The notes under the pieces: generated by a model
What the model was told of the DNA's origin: nothing
Database searches by the model: none
Seen by the model: the letters and a program-made list of their open reading frames with translations, nothing else
DNA from: CATQHS01 sp965203375
GTDB lineage: Bacteria > Actinomycetota > Acidimicrobiia > Acidimicrobiales > Aldehydirespiratoraceae
Assembly (NCBI GenBank): GCA_965203375.1
Contig: OZ241886.1
Span: 806,001 to 870,000 of the forward strand
DNA length: 64,000 bases
Reading direction: 5' to 3'
Shown: piece by piece, positions 1-8,215 of the stretch
Layout of the letters: each line of letters opens with the position of its first letter
Numbering within the stretch: position 1 is the stretch's first letter
Program-made: the position numbers and the translations under genes

Positions 1-2
1 CC

Positions 3-1112
3 ACCGGCGCGGTCATGGACTGCGGCGACTACCAGCGGGTCTTAGACCAGGCCCTGGAGGCGGCCGGCTACGACGAGCTGCGGGCCGAGCAGCGCCGCCG
101 CCGGGCCGACGGCGACCACAAGCTGATGGGCGTCGGGGTGTCGGTCTACGTCGAGATCACCGGCGGCCTCAGCCAAGAGTACGGGTCGGTCGAGGTGACC
201 CCAGACGGCACGGTGGTGGCCCGGGCGGGCACCTCCTCGCACGGGCAGGGCCACGTCACCTCCTTCACCCAGCTCGTCAGCGAGGTGCTGGGGGTGCCGG
301 CCGAGCGGGTGCGGGTGGTCCACAGCGACACCTTCGAGGTGCCCAGGGGCATCGGCACCATCGCCTCGCGGTCGCTGCAGATCGCGGGCAGCGCCGTGTT
401 CAAGACCGCCCAGCAGGTGATGGAGCGGGCCCGCCGCATCGCCGCCCACCGGCTGGAGGCCAGCGTCGAGGACATCGTGGCCGCCGACGACGGCTCGGGC
501 CTGGCCGTGGCCGGAGTGCCGGCCCGGGCCATGTCGTGGGCCGATCTGGCCGCGGCCTCGGCCTCGACCGGCGACGGCGGCCTGCCCGACGGGATGGCGC
601 CGGGCGAGCTGGCCGCCGAGATCGACTTCGACCAGGGGGCGGCCACCTACCCCTTCGGCGCCCACGTGGCCGTGGTGGAGGTCGACTCCGAGACCGGCGA
701 CGCCCGACTGGTCCGCCACGTCGCCGTGGACGACTGCGGCCGCATCCTCAACCCCATGCTGGTGAGGGGCCAGGTCCACGGCGGCATCACCCAGGGCGCG
801 GCCCAGGCCCTCTACGAGCAGGTGCTCTACGACGACGACGGCAACCCCCGCACCGCCAACTTCGCCGACTACTGCCTGCCCGGTCCCACCGAGGTGCCCG
901 GCTACGAGACGTCCCACACCGAGACGCCCACGCCGCTGAACCCGCTGGGGGCCAAGGGGATCGGCGAGTCCGGGACCATCGGGTCGCTCCCCGCGGTGCA
1001 GAGCGCGGTCATCGACGCCCTGTCGGATCTGGGGATCCGCCACCTCGACATGCCCTACACCCCCGAGAAGGTGTGGAGGGCCATCGCCGAGGCCAGTCCG
1101 AGCGAAGCCTGA
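3..1112 (+). CDS. Molybdopterin-binding large subunit of a CoxL/xanthine dehydrogenase-family hydroxylase (5' truncated by window edge)
   Basis: C-terminal part (about 369 residues) of the large catalytic subunit of an aerobic CO dehydrogenase / xanthine dehydrogenase-type molybdenum hydroxylase. The frame is open to the window edge, so the true start lies outside. Family signatures seen are GTSSHGQGH, the RSLQIAGSAV region, DCGRILNPMLVRGQVHGGI, and near the end GAKGIGESG, whose Glu is the catalytic base of the family. The substrate cannot be fixed because the CO-specific active-site loop would be upstream. Accessory genes of the same enzyme class lie at 21.8-25.2 kb and 28.6-30.1 kb, suggesting one dispersed maturation set. 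Confidence 0.88.
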   Translation, partial: TGAVMDCGDYQRVLDQALEAAGYDELRAEQRRRRADGDHKLMGVGVSVYVEITGGLSQEYGSVEVTPDGTVVARAGTSSHGQGHVTSFTQLVSEVLGVPAERVRVVHSDTFEVPRGIGTIASRSLQIAGSAVFKTAQQVMERARRIAAHRLEASVEDIVAADDGSGLAVAGVPARAMSWADLAAASASTGDGGLPDGMAPGELAAEIDFDQGAATYPFGAHVAVVEVDSETGDARLVRHVAVDDCGRILNPMLVRGQVHGGITQGAAQALYEQVLYDDDGNPRTANFADYCLPGPTEVPGYETSHTETPTPLNPLGAKGIGESGTIGSLPAVQSAVIDALSDLGIRHLDMPYTPEKVWRAIAEASPSEA

Positions 1113-1230
1113 TCCTCTGGTCCGGCCGGTCTGCCCGTCCGGCCCGGCCCCAAGCCCGGCATGGCTCTGCCTCCGGCCTGATCCTCTGGCCCGGCACCGC
1201 CGTCGGGCCTCTACATTCATGGCATGGCGT
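1107..1230 (+). repeat. Imperfect 71-bp duplication of a gene boundary
   Basis: The sequence around the upstream stop codon (gcctgatcctctgg, then ccggc) occurs at 1107 and again at 1178. Each copy is followed about 50 bp later by a GGCATGGC motif (ATG at 1160 and 1224). The second ATG is the DUF192 start. The first opens only a 6-codon ORF. I read this as a tandem duplication of the stop-to-start interval that later diverged. Confidence 0.6.
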
Positions 1231-1553
1231 GGCTGGTAGCCGACGACCGGGTCCTCGCCTCGCTGGAGGTGGCCGCCGCCCGCCGCGACCGGCGCCGGGG
1301 GCTGCTGGGCCGCGACGAGTTCACCGGCGCCCTGCTGCTGGAGCGGGCCCGGTGGATCCACACGATGGGAATGCGGTTCCCCATCGACGTGGCCCACTGC
1401 GACGCCGAGCTGACGGTGCTGAAAGTGACCACCATGGCCCCGCACCGGGTGGGGATGCCGGTGTGGAGGGCCCGCTCGGTGATCGAGGCCGCGGCCGGGT
1501 CCTTCGACCGCTGGGAGGTGGCTCCCGGCCTCCAACTAGAGATCCGGCGCTGA
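1224..1553 (+). CDS. DUF192 family protein
   Basis: 109-residue protein of the DUF192 family, small globular proteins of unknown biochemical role. The typical core is visible: RRRGLLGRDEF near residue 25, then ARWIHTMGMRFPIDVAHCD, matching the family pattern in which a W.HTFGMRF-like strand precedes a conserved D. No signal peptide is seen, so it is probably cytosolic, whereas many family members are exported. Start ATG 1224 follows the duplicated boundary at 1107-1223. It is followed after 5 bp by the rsmI-like minicistrons, suggesting co-transcription with rsmI. Confidence 0.8.
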   Translation: MAWLVADDRVLASLEVAAARRDRRRGLLGRDEFTGALLLERARWIHTMGMRFPIDVAHCDAELTVLKVTTMAPHRVGMPVWRARSVIEAAAGSFDRWEVAPGLQLEIRR

Positions 1554-1557
1554 AGCC

Positions 1558-1716
1558 GTGGCCGGTGCCCCGGTGCTGGTCCAGCGCTCCGAGATGACCG
1601 GTACCCCGACGTTGGTCGGCCCTCCGAGATGACCTGCACCCCGGTGCTGTCAGGCGCCCCGGCGTTGGTCGGCACCCTGAGATGACCGGGACTCTGGTGC
1701 TGGTCGGCACCCCGAT
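1558..1716 (+). repeat. Ladder of rsmI-start-like minicistrons
   Basis: Units resembling the rsmI start begin at 1558 (GTG), 1594 (ATG) and 1629 (ATG), before the real start at 1682. The ORF open from 1558/1594 reads MTGTPTLVGPPR from 1594 and stops at a TGA (1630-1632) overlapping the ATG at 1629. The ORF from 1629 reads MTCTPVLSGAPALVGTLR and stops at a TGA (1683-1685) overlapping the rsmI ATG. RsmI itself begins MTGTLVLVGTPIGN. The peptide similarity and ATGA junctions indicate tandem duplication of the initiation region. Confidence 0.8.
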
Positions 1717-2521
1717 CGGCAACATGGAGGATCTGAGCCCCCGGGCCGCCCGGACGCTGGCCGAGGCCGATCTGGTCTGCTGCGAGGACACCCGCCGGAC
1801 CGGCCTGCTGCTGGAGCGGGCCGGGGTGAAGGCGGCCCGGCTCAAGCGGGTCGACGAGCACACCGAGTCGGCCGCCGTCGCCGCTGTCTGCGAGTTGCTC
1901 GGCGCCGGCGCCACCGTGGCGGTGGTCACCGACTCGGGCATGCCCGGCATCAGCGACCCTGGCTGGCGCTTGGTAGTCGCGGCCATCGAGGCCGGCTGCG
2001 CCGTCACCGTGGTGCCGGGACCGTCGGCCGGGGTGGCCGCGCTGGCCGTCAGCGGGCTGTCGCCGGCCCGGTGGGCGTTCGAGGGGTTCCTGCCCCGGAC
2101 CGGACGCGATCGGGCCGACCGGCTGGCCGAAATCGCCTGGGAGCGCCGCACGGTGGTGCTGTACGAGTCCCCTCACCGGCTCCGGGGATGCCTGGAGGAC
2201 CTGGCCGCCGCCTGCGGGGCCGGGCGCCGGGCCGCGGTGGCCCGGGAGCTCACCAAGCTCCACGAAGAGGTAGTGAGGGGGACCCTGGCCGAGCTGGCCG
2301 CCTGGGCCGAAGGCCCGGTGAAAGGAGAGGCGGTGGTCGTGGTGGAGGGAGTCGAGCCCGGCCCCGACCCCGACGACGCCGAGCTGACCGAGGCCCTAGC
2401 GGCGGCCATCTCCTCCGGCGCCAGCCGCCGGGACGCAGTCGCCGAGGTGGCCGCCGCCTACGGCGTGCCCCGCCGCCGGGCCTACGCTCTAGCCGTAGCC
2501 CTCAATCCCACTGTCTCTTGA
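1682..2521 (+). CDS. rsmI: 16S rRNA (cytidine(1402)-2'-O)-methyltransferase RsmI
   Basis: RsmI 2'-O-methylates C1402 of 16S rRNA in the ribosomal decoding centre, using S-adenosylmethionine. At 279 residues it is of normal family length. The tetrapyrrole methylase-type fold is clear: GTPIGNMEDLSPRA at the N-terminus, CCEDTRRTG, the VTDSGMPGISDPG loop and VPGPSA. The start ATG 1682 overlaps the stop of an upstream minicistron (ATGA), so reinitiation is a plausible way to translate it. Its 3' end overlaps the convergent MNT-HEPN gene by 20 bp. Product assignment is secure. Confidence 0.95.
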   Translation: MTGTLVLVGTPIGNMEDLSPRAARTLAEADLVCCEDTRRTGLLLERAGVKAARLKRVDEHTESAAVAAVCELLGAGATVAVVTDSGMPGISDPGWRLVVAAIEAGCAVTVVPGPSAGVAALAVSGLSPARWAFEGFLPRTGRDRADRLAEIAWERRTVVLYESPHRLRGCLEDLAAACGAGRRAAVARELTKLHEEVVRGTLAELAAWAEGPVKGEAVVVVEGVEPGPDPDDAELTEALAAAISSGASRRDAVAEVAAAYGVPRRRAYALAVALNPTVS

Positions 2522-3482
2522 TGGTTATTCCGACGCCTTCCGCGGCGTTCTTCTCCAGTTCGTCCAATCGCAACGCTAGGTCGCGGCTCTCGTCTGACCC
2601 CCCGGCAATATCGCGGAAAACGGCGTCGGCATAGATCGCCATGTCGTGGGCTAATTGCACCATGTGCGGCATCTGCTCGGTGGCGTCGACACGCTGCTTG
2701 TCCACTTCGTTGCTGTAATTTGCTCTCACGTGCCATGAAGACATGGCTTCTATGGGCATCCCTGATGCGGTCAGCATCGAGTTGATCCGCGCGTACTGGG
2801 CAGAATCCGGGACCTGGTACACCAAGCGCCCAATGTCGTGCGCATGCGCTGGACTTACCCCGTGCAACGCCACGATCGTCTTGATCGCGTTTTCCACCAC
2901 GTTCGCAGCACAGCCGCATATGCGCCGTTTCCTGTCCGCCAAATAATGAGACTCAGGATCTCCGCCGTGTACAACCTCGACCATCTCGGGCAGCAGAGAC
3001 TGATTCAGATGAATCAGATGTTGTCCCATGTCTCGGTGGCGAGCAGCGGCTACGTCTGAGTTGTTCATCGGGCCTCGCAGTTCCTTCTCCCAGTGAGGGA
3101 CGGTCATCGCCGGCTGTTCAAGAAGCGTGATCAGATCGTTTCGCAGGCTGGCCTCAAACGAGGCGCTGACGTTCTCGGTGCGGGTCTTCCACTCCGGCGG
3201 GTCGGTGACATGCACGTCAACCGGGCGGCCCGCGTCTGCGCTGAGGCGATTGCTGACGGCTCGCTCCAAATCGCGGCGGCGGCTGTAGTCGCCGAGGTCG
3301 TCCACGATCACCATCAAATCGATGTCGCTGAAGTCGTCGGCGTCGCCGCGGGCCACCGACCCGAACAGCATGACGCGCTGAACGTGCGGGATGCCGTCCA
3401 TGCCGATGATGGACTCGGCCGCTTGGCGGGCGTCGTCCACCGATGGCGGCGATCGCGTCGGGCGCAGGGTCACGGCAGTCAT
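2502..3482 (-). CDS. Fused minimal nucleotidyltransferase-HEPN protein (toxin-antitoxin-like)
   Basis: 326 residues. Residues about 35-60 hold a minimal nucleotidyltransferase signature, VMLFGSVARGDADDFSDIDLMV, with the GS..RG helix and paired acidic residues. From about residue 125 to 300 the protein is helical and HEPN-like (ENAIKTIVALHGV, HDIGRLVYQV). The canonical HEPN RNase motif (R-x4-6-H) is not evident; the segment where I would expect it reads RANYSNEVDK. MNT and HEPN are usually separate two-gene toxin-antitoxin partners, so the fusion with an apparently degenerate HEPN site may be self-neutralised or act as a single-chain transferase. It is convergent with rsmI and the codon use is less GC-biased than in its neighbours. 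The MNT part is solid; the HEPN part is inferred. Confidence 0.7.
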   Translation of the reverse strand: MTAVTLRPTRSPPSVDDARQAAESIIGMDGIPHVQRVMLFGSVARGDADDFSDIDLMVIVDDLGDYSRRRDLERAVSNRLSADAGRPVDVHVTDPPEWKTRTENVSASFEASLRNDLITLLEQPAMTVPHWEKELRGPMNNSDVAAARHRDMGQHLIHLNQSLLPEMVEVVHGGDPESHYLADRKRRICGCAANVVENAIKTIVALHGVSPAHAHDIGRLVYQVPDSAQYARINSMLTASGMPIEAMSSWHVRANYSNEVDKQRVDATEQMPHMVQLAHDMAIYADAVFRDIAGGSDESRDLALRLDELEKNAAEGVGITIKRQWD

Positions 3483-3624
3483 GGCTCGGAGGCCATTCTA
3501 CCGACGCCTCTCCAGCCAGGCCGGGCCGCCGGGTCTGGCCTGAGGGGTTTGCCGGCGCTGCCTCGCCGGGTGCGGCGGGCGGGGTTACCGGGGGCTGTCA
3601 TACCCCCTGGCTAACTTCGTCGCC

Positions 3625-4758
3625 ATGGACATCATTGCCTTCATCACCGCCGTAATCGCCGTTCTGGCTGCCGCCGGGTTCGCCTCGGCCTGGGCCCGGG
3701 GACGCCGCTCCGAGCCTGAGGTTCCACCCCAGGCCGTGATCGACCGGGCCGTGGAGGCCGTCGACCGGGCCTTCGCGGCCCGCCTCCAGACCGGCCAGGC
3801 CGAACTCGAGCACCAGCGTGTCTCATTCGACCGCAAATGGGACGGGGTCACCGCCCGGGTGAACGAGGAGCTGTCGGGGATCAAGAGCCTGGTGACCCAG
3901 CTCCAGCAGGAGCGGGCCTCCCAGAACGCCCGGCTGACCGAGAGCCTGCGCAGCTCGGCCGAGCGGCAGAAGGAACTGCTCGACACCACCCAGAGGCTCA
4001 ACGACGTCCTCGTCAACAAGCAGGCCCGGGGCCAGTGGGGCGAGCGCATGGCCGACGACATCCTGCGGGCCGCCGGGCTGATCGAGGGCGTGAACTACCT
4101 GAAGCAGGAGACGACCGCGGCCGGCACCAGACCCGACTTCACCTTCCTGCTGCCCGACGGCCAGAGGCTGCACATGGACGTCAAGTTCCCGCTGGAGAGC
4201 TACGCCCGCCATCTGGAGGCGGCGTCGGAGACCGAGGCGCGACAGGCGATCAAGGACTTCGGCCGGGCGGTGCGCGATCACATCAAGCAGATCGCCGCCC
4301 GAGAGGCCTACCGGGACGCGGCCACCACCGTCGGGTACGTGCTCATGTTCATCCCCAACGACGGCGTGTACGCCTTCATCCACGAGCACTGCCGGGAGGT
4401 GTTCGACGAGGCCCTCGAGAGCCAAGTGGTGATCTGCTCGCCCTCGACGCTGTTCGCCATGCTCTCGCTGGTGCGCCAGGCCATGGACACCGTCTCGATG
4501 GAGCGGTCGTCCCAGGAGATCCTCGACCATCTGTCCTGCTTCGCCGAGCAGTGGCAGAAGTACAGCGAGCAGTTCGATCTGGTCGGCCGCCACCTGGACC
4601 GGCTGAAGGGCGCCTTCGACGACCTCTCAGGCGCCCGCAGCCGCCAGCTCGAGAGGCAGTTGGACCGCATCGAGGAGCTCAAGAAGCGGTCCGGCCACGA
4701 AGCCGCTGCCGATCCCGATCCTCTGCTGATCCCGCTGAAGGAGGCCAAGGCCGGCTGA
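3625..4758 (+). CDS. rmuC: DNA recombination protein RmuC
   Basis: RmuC-family protein, 377 residues. It begins with a single membrane segment (IIAFITAVIAVLAAAGFASAW), then a long coiled coil (residues about 60-140, QLQQERASQNARLTESL), then the RmuC nuclease-fold domain with GQWGERMADDILRAAG, RPDFTFLLPDGQRLHMDVKFPL and FIPNDGVYAFIHE. The D...K segment (MDVKFPL) fits a PD-(D/E)XK-like core. The family limits inversions at short inverted repeats and acts in genome maintenance; E. coli data are known from the literature, not shown here. Start ATG 3625 fits the membrane anchor. Confidence 0.9.
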   Translation: MDIIAFITAVIAVLAAAGFASAWARGRRSEPEVPPQAVIDRAVEAVDRAFAARLQTGQAELEHQRVSFDRKWDGVTARVNEELSGIKSLVTQLQQERASQNARLTESLRSSAERQKELLDTTQRLNDVLVNKQARGQWGERMADDILRAAGLIEGVNYLKQETTAAGTRPDFTFLLPDGQRLHMDVKFPLESYARHLEAASETEARQAIKDFGRAVRDHIKQIAAREAYRDAATTVGYVLMFIPNDGVYAFIHEHCREVFDEALESQVVICSPSTLFAMLSLVRQAMDTVSMERSSQEILDHLSCFAEQWQKYSEQFDLVGRHLDRLKGAFDDLSGARSRQLERQLDRIEELKKRSGHEAAADPDPLLIPLKEAKAG

Positions 4759-4890
4759 TCCCCGGCGCCGCCCAGCCCCGTCCGCTCGAAACGAAGCCAG
4801 GGCTGGTCCCCGCGCCGCCGCCGGCTCGCTCCGCCCACCGGACCGGGGCGGCTGATCCCGAGCCAGCCGCCCCGGTAGCCTGGGACGGCT

Positions 4891-6519
4891 ATGTCGATGC
4901 CGGTTCTGGTCGCCGTGGCCTGGCCCTACGCCTCGGGCAGCCGCCACATCGGCCACCTGGCCGGGGCCTACCTGCCGGCCGACATATACGCCCGCTACCA
5001 GCGGCTGGCCGGCAACGAGGTGCTGATGGTGAGCGGGTCCGACGCGCACGGCACCCCCATCACCGTGCGGGCCGACGCCGAGGGGGTCGAGCCCGCCGCC
5101 ATCGTCGACCGCTACCACCGCGAGTTCTGCCGCCAGTGGGAGGCCATCGGCATCTCCTGGGACCTCTACACCACCACCGGCACCGACAACCACGCCGCGG
5201 TGACCCAGGACATGTTCATGCGCCAGCTCGAAGCAGGCCACATCGACAAGCGCACCTCCGAGCAGCTTTACGACCCCGAGTCCAACCGGTTCCTGCCCGA
5301 CCGCTACATCGAGGGCACCTGCCCCCACTGCGAATACCCCGAGGCCCGGGGCGACCAGTGCGACGACTGCGGCCGCACCCTCGACGCCATGGAGCTGATC
5401 GAGCCCCGGTCCCGGATAAGCGGCGCCACCCCGGTGCCCCGCCTCACCGAGCACTTCTACTTCCGCTACTCCGACTTCACCGACGAGCTGGCCCGCTGGC
5501 TCGACACCCGGCGGGGCTGGCGGCCCCACGTGGTGAACTTCGCCAAGAGCTGGACCGAGGAGGGCCTCATCGACCGGGCCATCACCCGCGACCTGGACTG
5601 GGGGGTCGAGCTGCCCGTCGGCGACCTCGGCCCCGGCAAGCGCATCTACGTGTGGTACGACGCGGTGATCGGCTACCTGTCGGCCTCCAAGCAGTGGGCC
5701 GCCGACCGGGGCGAGCCCGACCGGTGGAGGCACTGGTGGCACAACGACGAGGCCCGCCACGTCTACTTCATCGGCAAGGACAACATCCCGTTCCACTGCC
5801 TGTTCTGGCCGGCCCAGCTCATTGCCTACGGCGGCCTGCACCTCCCCGACGACGTCCCGGCCAACCAGTACGTGACCTTCAGGGGCGGCAAGGCCTCGGC
5901 CAGCCGGGGGGTGGGGATGACCATCGACGACGCCCTGGGGGCCTTCGAGCCCGACTCGCTGCGCTACGCCTTGGCCGCGGCCCTGCCCGAGCACGCCGAC
6001 ACCGAGATCTCCACCGAGGAGATCGCCCGGCGGGTCAACGACGAGCTGGTGGCCACCTGGGGCAACCTGGTCAACCGGGTCCTGACCCTGGCCCGCCGCA
6101 ACCTGGGCGGCGCCGTACCAGAGGCGCCCGACCGCACCCCCGAGGACCGGGCCGTGCTGGCCGAGGTGGACGCCGCCCTGGCCGAGGCGGCCGGCCAGCT
6201 CGACCGCGTGGAGCTGCGGGCCGGGCTGCGCTCGGCCATGGACGCGGCCGGCCGGGTCAACGCCTACCTCAACTCCACCGAGCCCTGGAAGCTGGTCCGG
6301 TCGGACCCGGTGCGGGGCGCGGCCGTGCTGGTCACCGCCGTGGAGGCCATAGCCGGGGTGCGGGTCGGCCTGGCCCCCTACCTGCCCTTCTCCACCGCCG
6401 CCCTCGACGACCTGTTCGGCCCGGTGCGGTCCTGGGGGCGGCCCGAGGTGCCGGCCGGGACCGCCCTGCCCCAACTGCCGCCGCTGTTCGCCAAGATCGA
6501 CCCGCCGGCGCCGGACTGA
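4891..6519 (+). CDS. metG: Methionyl-tRNA synthetase
   Basis: Charges tRNA-Met with methionine. 542 residues, class I. The N-terminal HIGH motif is intact (SRHIGHLAG). A four-cysteine zinc knuckle lies at about residues 145-165 (CPHCEYPEARGDQCDDCG). The KMSKS-type loop is degenerate, reading KASASRG at about residue 335; the final Ser-Arg-Gly is kept. There is no C-terminal tRNA-binding (EMAP/Trbp111) domain, as in many actinobacterial MetRS. It starts the conserved metG-tatD-rpf-rsmA-ispE cluster. The 132-bp gap to rmuC holds partly duplicated GGCTGATCCC sequence. Confidence 0.95.
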   Translation: MSMPVLVAVAWPYASGSRHIGHLAGAYLPADIYARYQRLAGNEVLMVSGSDAHGTPITVRADAEGVEPAAIVDRYHREFCRQWEAIGISWDLYTTTGTDNHAAVTQDMFMRQLEAGHIDKRTSEQLYDPESNRFLPDRYIEGTCPHCEYPEARGDQCDDCGRTLDAMELIEPRSRISGATPVPRLTEHFYFRYSDFTDELARWLDTRRGWRPHVVNFAKSWTEEGLIDRAITRDLDWGVELPVGDLGPGKRIYVWYDAVIGYLSASKQWAADRGEPDRWRHWWHNDEARHVYFIGKDNIPFHCLFWPAQLIAYGGLHLPDDVPANQYVTFRGGKASASRGVGMTIDDALGAFEPDSLRYALAAALPEHADTEISTEEIARRVNDELVATWGNLVNRVLTLARRNLGGAVPEAPDRTPEDRAVLAEVDAALAEAAGQLDRVELRAGLRSAMDAAGRVNAYLNSTEPWKLVRSDPVRGAAVLVTAVEAIAGVRVGLAPYLPFSTAALDDLFGPVRSWGRPEVPAGTALPQLPPLFAKIDPPAPD

Positions 6520-6543
6520 GAGCCGGGAGAAGGAGTCCGAGCC

Positions 6544-7290
6544 GTGCCCTGGGCCGACCAGCACTGCCATCTCCCGCCCGGGCCCGAGGCCGCCCCGGTG
6601 GTGGCCGAGGCCCGGTCGGCGGGGGTGGAGCTGATCGTCAACGTCGGCACCGACGTGGAGAACTCGCGCCGGGCCGCGGCCACAGCCGCCGCCTGCCAGG
6701 GGGTGTGGGCCACCGCGGGCGTGCATCCCCACGAGGCGGCCGCCGGGATCGGGGGGCTGGAGGAGCTGCTCGCCGCCCCCGAGGTCGTGGCCGTGGGGGA
6801 GGCCGGGCTCGACTACCACTACGACCACTCGCCCCGAACCGCGCAGCGCGACGCCTTCACGGCCCAGATCGAACTGGCCCACCGGCACGGCCTGCCCCTG
6901 GTGATCCACTCCCGCTCGGCCTGGGACGACACCTTCGCGGTGCTCGACCGCTGCGGAACGCCCGAGCGCACCGTCTTCCACTGCTTCACCGGCGGCCCGG
7001 CCGAGGCGTCCGAGTGCCTGGCCCGGGGGGCGCGGCTGTCGTTCTCGGGGATCATCACCTTCGACAAGACCGACGAGCTGCGGGAGGCGGCAGCCGCCTG
7101 CCCCCTCGACCGCCTGCTGGTCGAGACCGACAGCCCCTGGCTGACCCCGGTGCCGCACCGGGGCGCCCCCAACCGGCCCGCGCTGGTCCCGCTGGTGGGC
7201 GCGGCCGTGGCCGCGGCCAAAGGCCTTTCCGCCGGGGAGGTGGAGGCCGCCACCTGGGCCGGCGCCCGGTCCTTCTACGGGCTCGACTGA
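6544..7290 (+). CDS. tatD: TatD family metal-dependent DNase/hydrolase
   Basis: 248-residue TIM-barrel hydrolase of the amidohydrolase superfamily; family members have 3'-5' DNase or D-aminoacyl hydrolase-like activity. Metal-binding landmarks appear in order: DQHCHL (HxH) at the N-terminus, GVHPHEA, GEAGLDYHYD, VIHSRSAWDD, HCFTGG and ETDSPWLTP. Start GTG 6544 has a good ribosome-binding site, GAGAAGGAG, ending about 8 nt upstream. It lies 24 bp after metG and is surely in its operon, an arrangement conserved in Mycobacterium (metS-tatD-rpfB). Confidence 0.92.
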   Translation: MPWADQHCHLPPGPEAAPVVAEARSAGVELIVNVGTDVENSRRAAATAAACQGVWATAGVHPHEAAAGIGGLEELLAAPEVVAVGEAGLDYHYDHSPRTAQRDAFTAQIELAHRHGLPLVIHSRSAWDDTFAVLDRCGTPERTVFHCFTGGPAEASECLARGARLSFSGIITFDKTDELREAAAACPLDRLLVETDSPWLTPVPHRGAPNRPALVPLVGAAVAAAKGLSAGEVEAATWAGARSFYGLD

Positions 7291-7330
7291 CCGGATCGGG
7301 CGGCGCTCCGGCCCCGCCGCGAAGTTTTTG

Positions 7331-7359
7331 TTGCAGTCAGGTTACGGTCTGGCTACTGT
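7331..7359 (+). promoter_or_regulatory. Promoter of the Rpf-like gene
   Basis: TTGCAG (7331-7336), a 17-bp spacer and TACTGT (7354-7359) make a good actinobacterial SigA-type promoter. Transcription would start near 7366, about 55 nt before the proposed CTG start, which excludes the upstream in-frame GTG at 7362 as initiation codon. Confidence 0.6.
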
Positions 7360-7421
7360 CTGTGGAAATCGCCCGCTCGACGCGGGCGGCGGCAGTTCGA
7401 CCAGAGGGAAAGGACGGAGCT

Positions 7422-8186
7422 CTGGACGGAATCCGCCACCTTCGGCGATGGCGCGCCGCCGCGCTCACGGCCGTTGTGGCTGCAGGCATAGGGGCGTCGG
7501 CCCCCGCGGCGCTCGCCCAGTCGTACCAGCCGCCCTTCGTGTTCCTGTCGGGGAGCGAGACGGCGGTGGTGGACGTCTCGTCGTTCGCCAGCCGGGCCGA
7601 GCGATGGAGCGACGCCCAGACCCGCCACCGCGACGACGCCATCGAGCGGGCCGAGGCATTGGCCGCCCTGCAGAGGAGGATGGAAGCCGAGGAGTCTGAG
7701 GCTGCCGAGGAGTCCGAGGCGGCGGCGGAGGCTGAGGCGGCAGAGGCGGCAGAGCCTGAGGCCCCCGCCGCGCCCGCCCCGGCCCCGACGCCGACGGCCC
7801 CGACGCCACCGCCCGCCGCCCCCGCGCCGGCCGATCCTCCCGCCGACGACTTGAGCGACGACGACGGCGATGCCGCCGCCGACTTCTCCGAGGTCTTGTG
7901 GTTGCCGCCCCCCGCCGACGGCCCCTCGCCCGAGCAGTGGCTGGCCATGCGCCACTGCGAGTCCCGCCACAACTACGAGATCACCAGCCCGAGCGGGGCC
8001 TACCGCGGCGCCTGGCAGTTCTCGCGCCGCACCTGGGACTGGGTGGCCGGGAAGAGGGGCCACGACCACTTGGTCGGGGTGGATCCCATCGCCGCCTCTC
8101 CCGCCGACCAGGACCTCATGGCCTACGAGCTCTACGACATAGGCGGCGACAAGCACTGGCCGGTCTGCGGAAGGCACCTTCGCTGA
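7422..8186 (+). CDS. Secreted resuscitation-promoting-factor-like transglycosylase
   Basis: About 254 residues. A signal peptide is evident (RHLRRWRAAALTAVVAAGIGASAPAALAQ), followed by a region of acidic and Ala repeats and a Pro-Ala linker (residues about 90-150), then a C-terminal Rpf/transglycosylase-like domain: WLAMRHCESRHNYEI, GAYRGAWQFSRRTWDWV. The Glu of CES is the catalytic acid of the family, which cleaves peptidoglycan to allow growth or resuscitation. It lacks the G5 and DUF348 domains of mycobacterial RpfB but occupies exactly the rpfB locus between tatD and rsmA. No ATG/GTG/TTG fits between the predicted transcription start and the signal peptide. CTG 7422 with AAAGGA at 7409-7414 is the best start, but it is inferred. 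Confidence 0.85.
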   Translation: MDGIRHLRRWRAAALTAVVAAGIGASAPAALAQSYQPPFVFLSGSETAVVDVSSFASRAERWSDAQTRHRDDAIERAEALAALQRRMEAEESEAAEESEAAAEAEAAEAAEPEAPAAPAPAPTPTAPTPPPAAPAPADPPADDLSDDDGDAAADFSEVLWLPPPADGPSPEQWLAMRHCESRHNYEITSPSGAYRGAWQFSRRTWDWVAGKRGHDHLVGVDPIAASPADQDLMAYELYDIGGDKHWPVCGRHLR

Positions 8187-8215
8187 CCCACAGCCCGTCG
8201 GCCCTGCGGGCATTG

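Noticed and set aside
3570..3610. GGGGG...CCCCC hairpin upstream of rmuC as a terminator
   Set aside because: The stem is short, without a T run, and follows no gene end on either strand.
3837..7361. Very long open frame running through rmuC, metG and tatD in another frame
   Set aside because: It is a high-GC shadow: Arg/Pro/Gly-rich, no motifs, and covered by well-recognised genes. Only its last 255 codons (7422-8186) are real, as the Rpf-like gene.
7291..7421. ydaO-type (c-di-AMP) riboswitch upstream of the rpf-like gene
   Set aside because: Such riboswitches precede many actinobacterial rpf genes, but the predicted leader of about 55 nt is far too short and lacks the conserved core.
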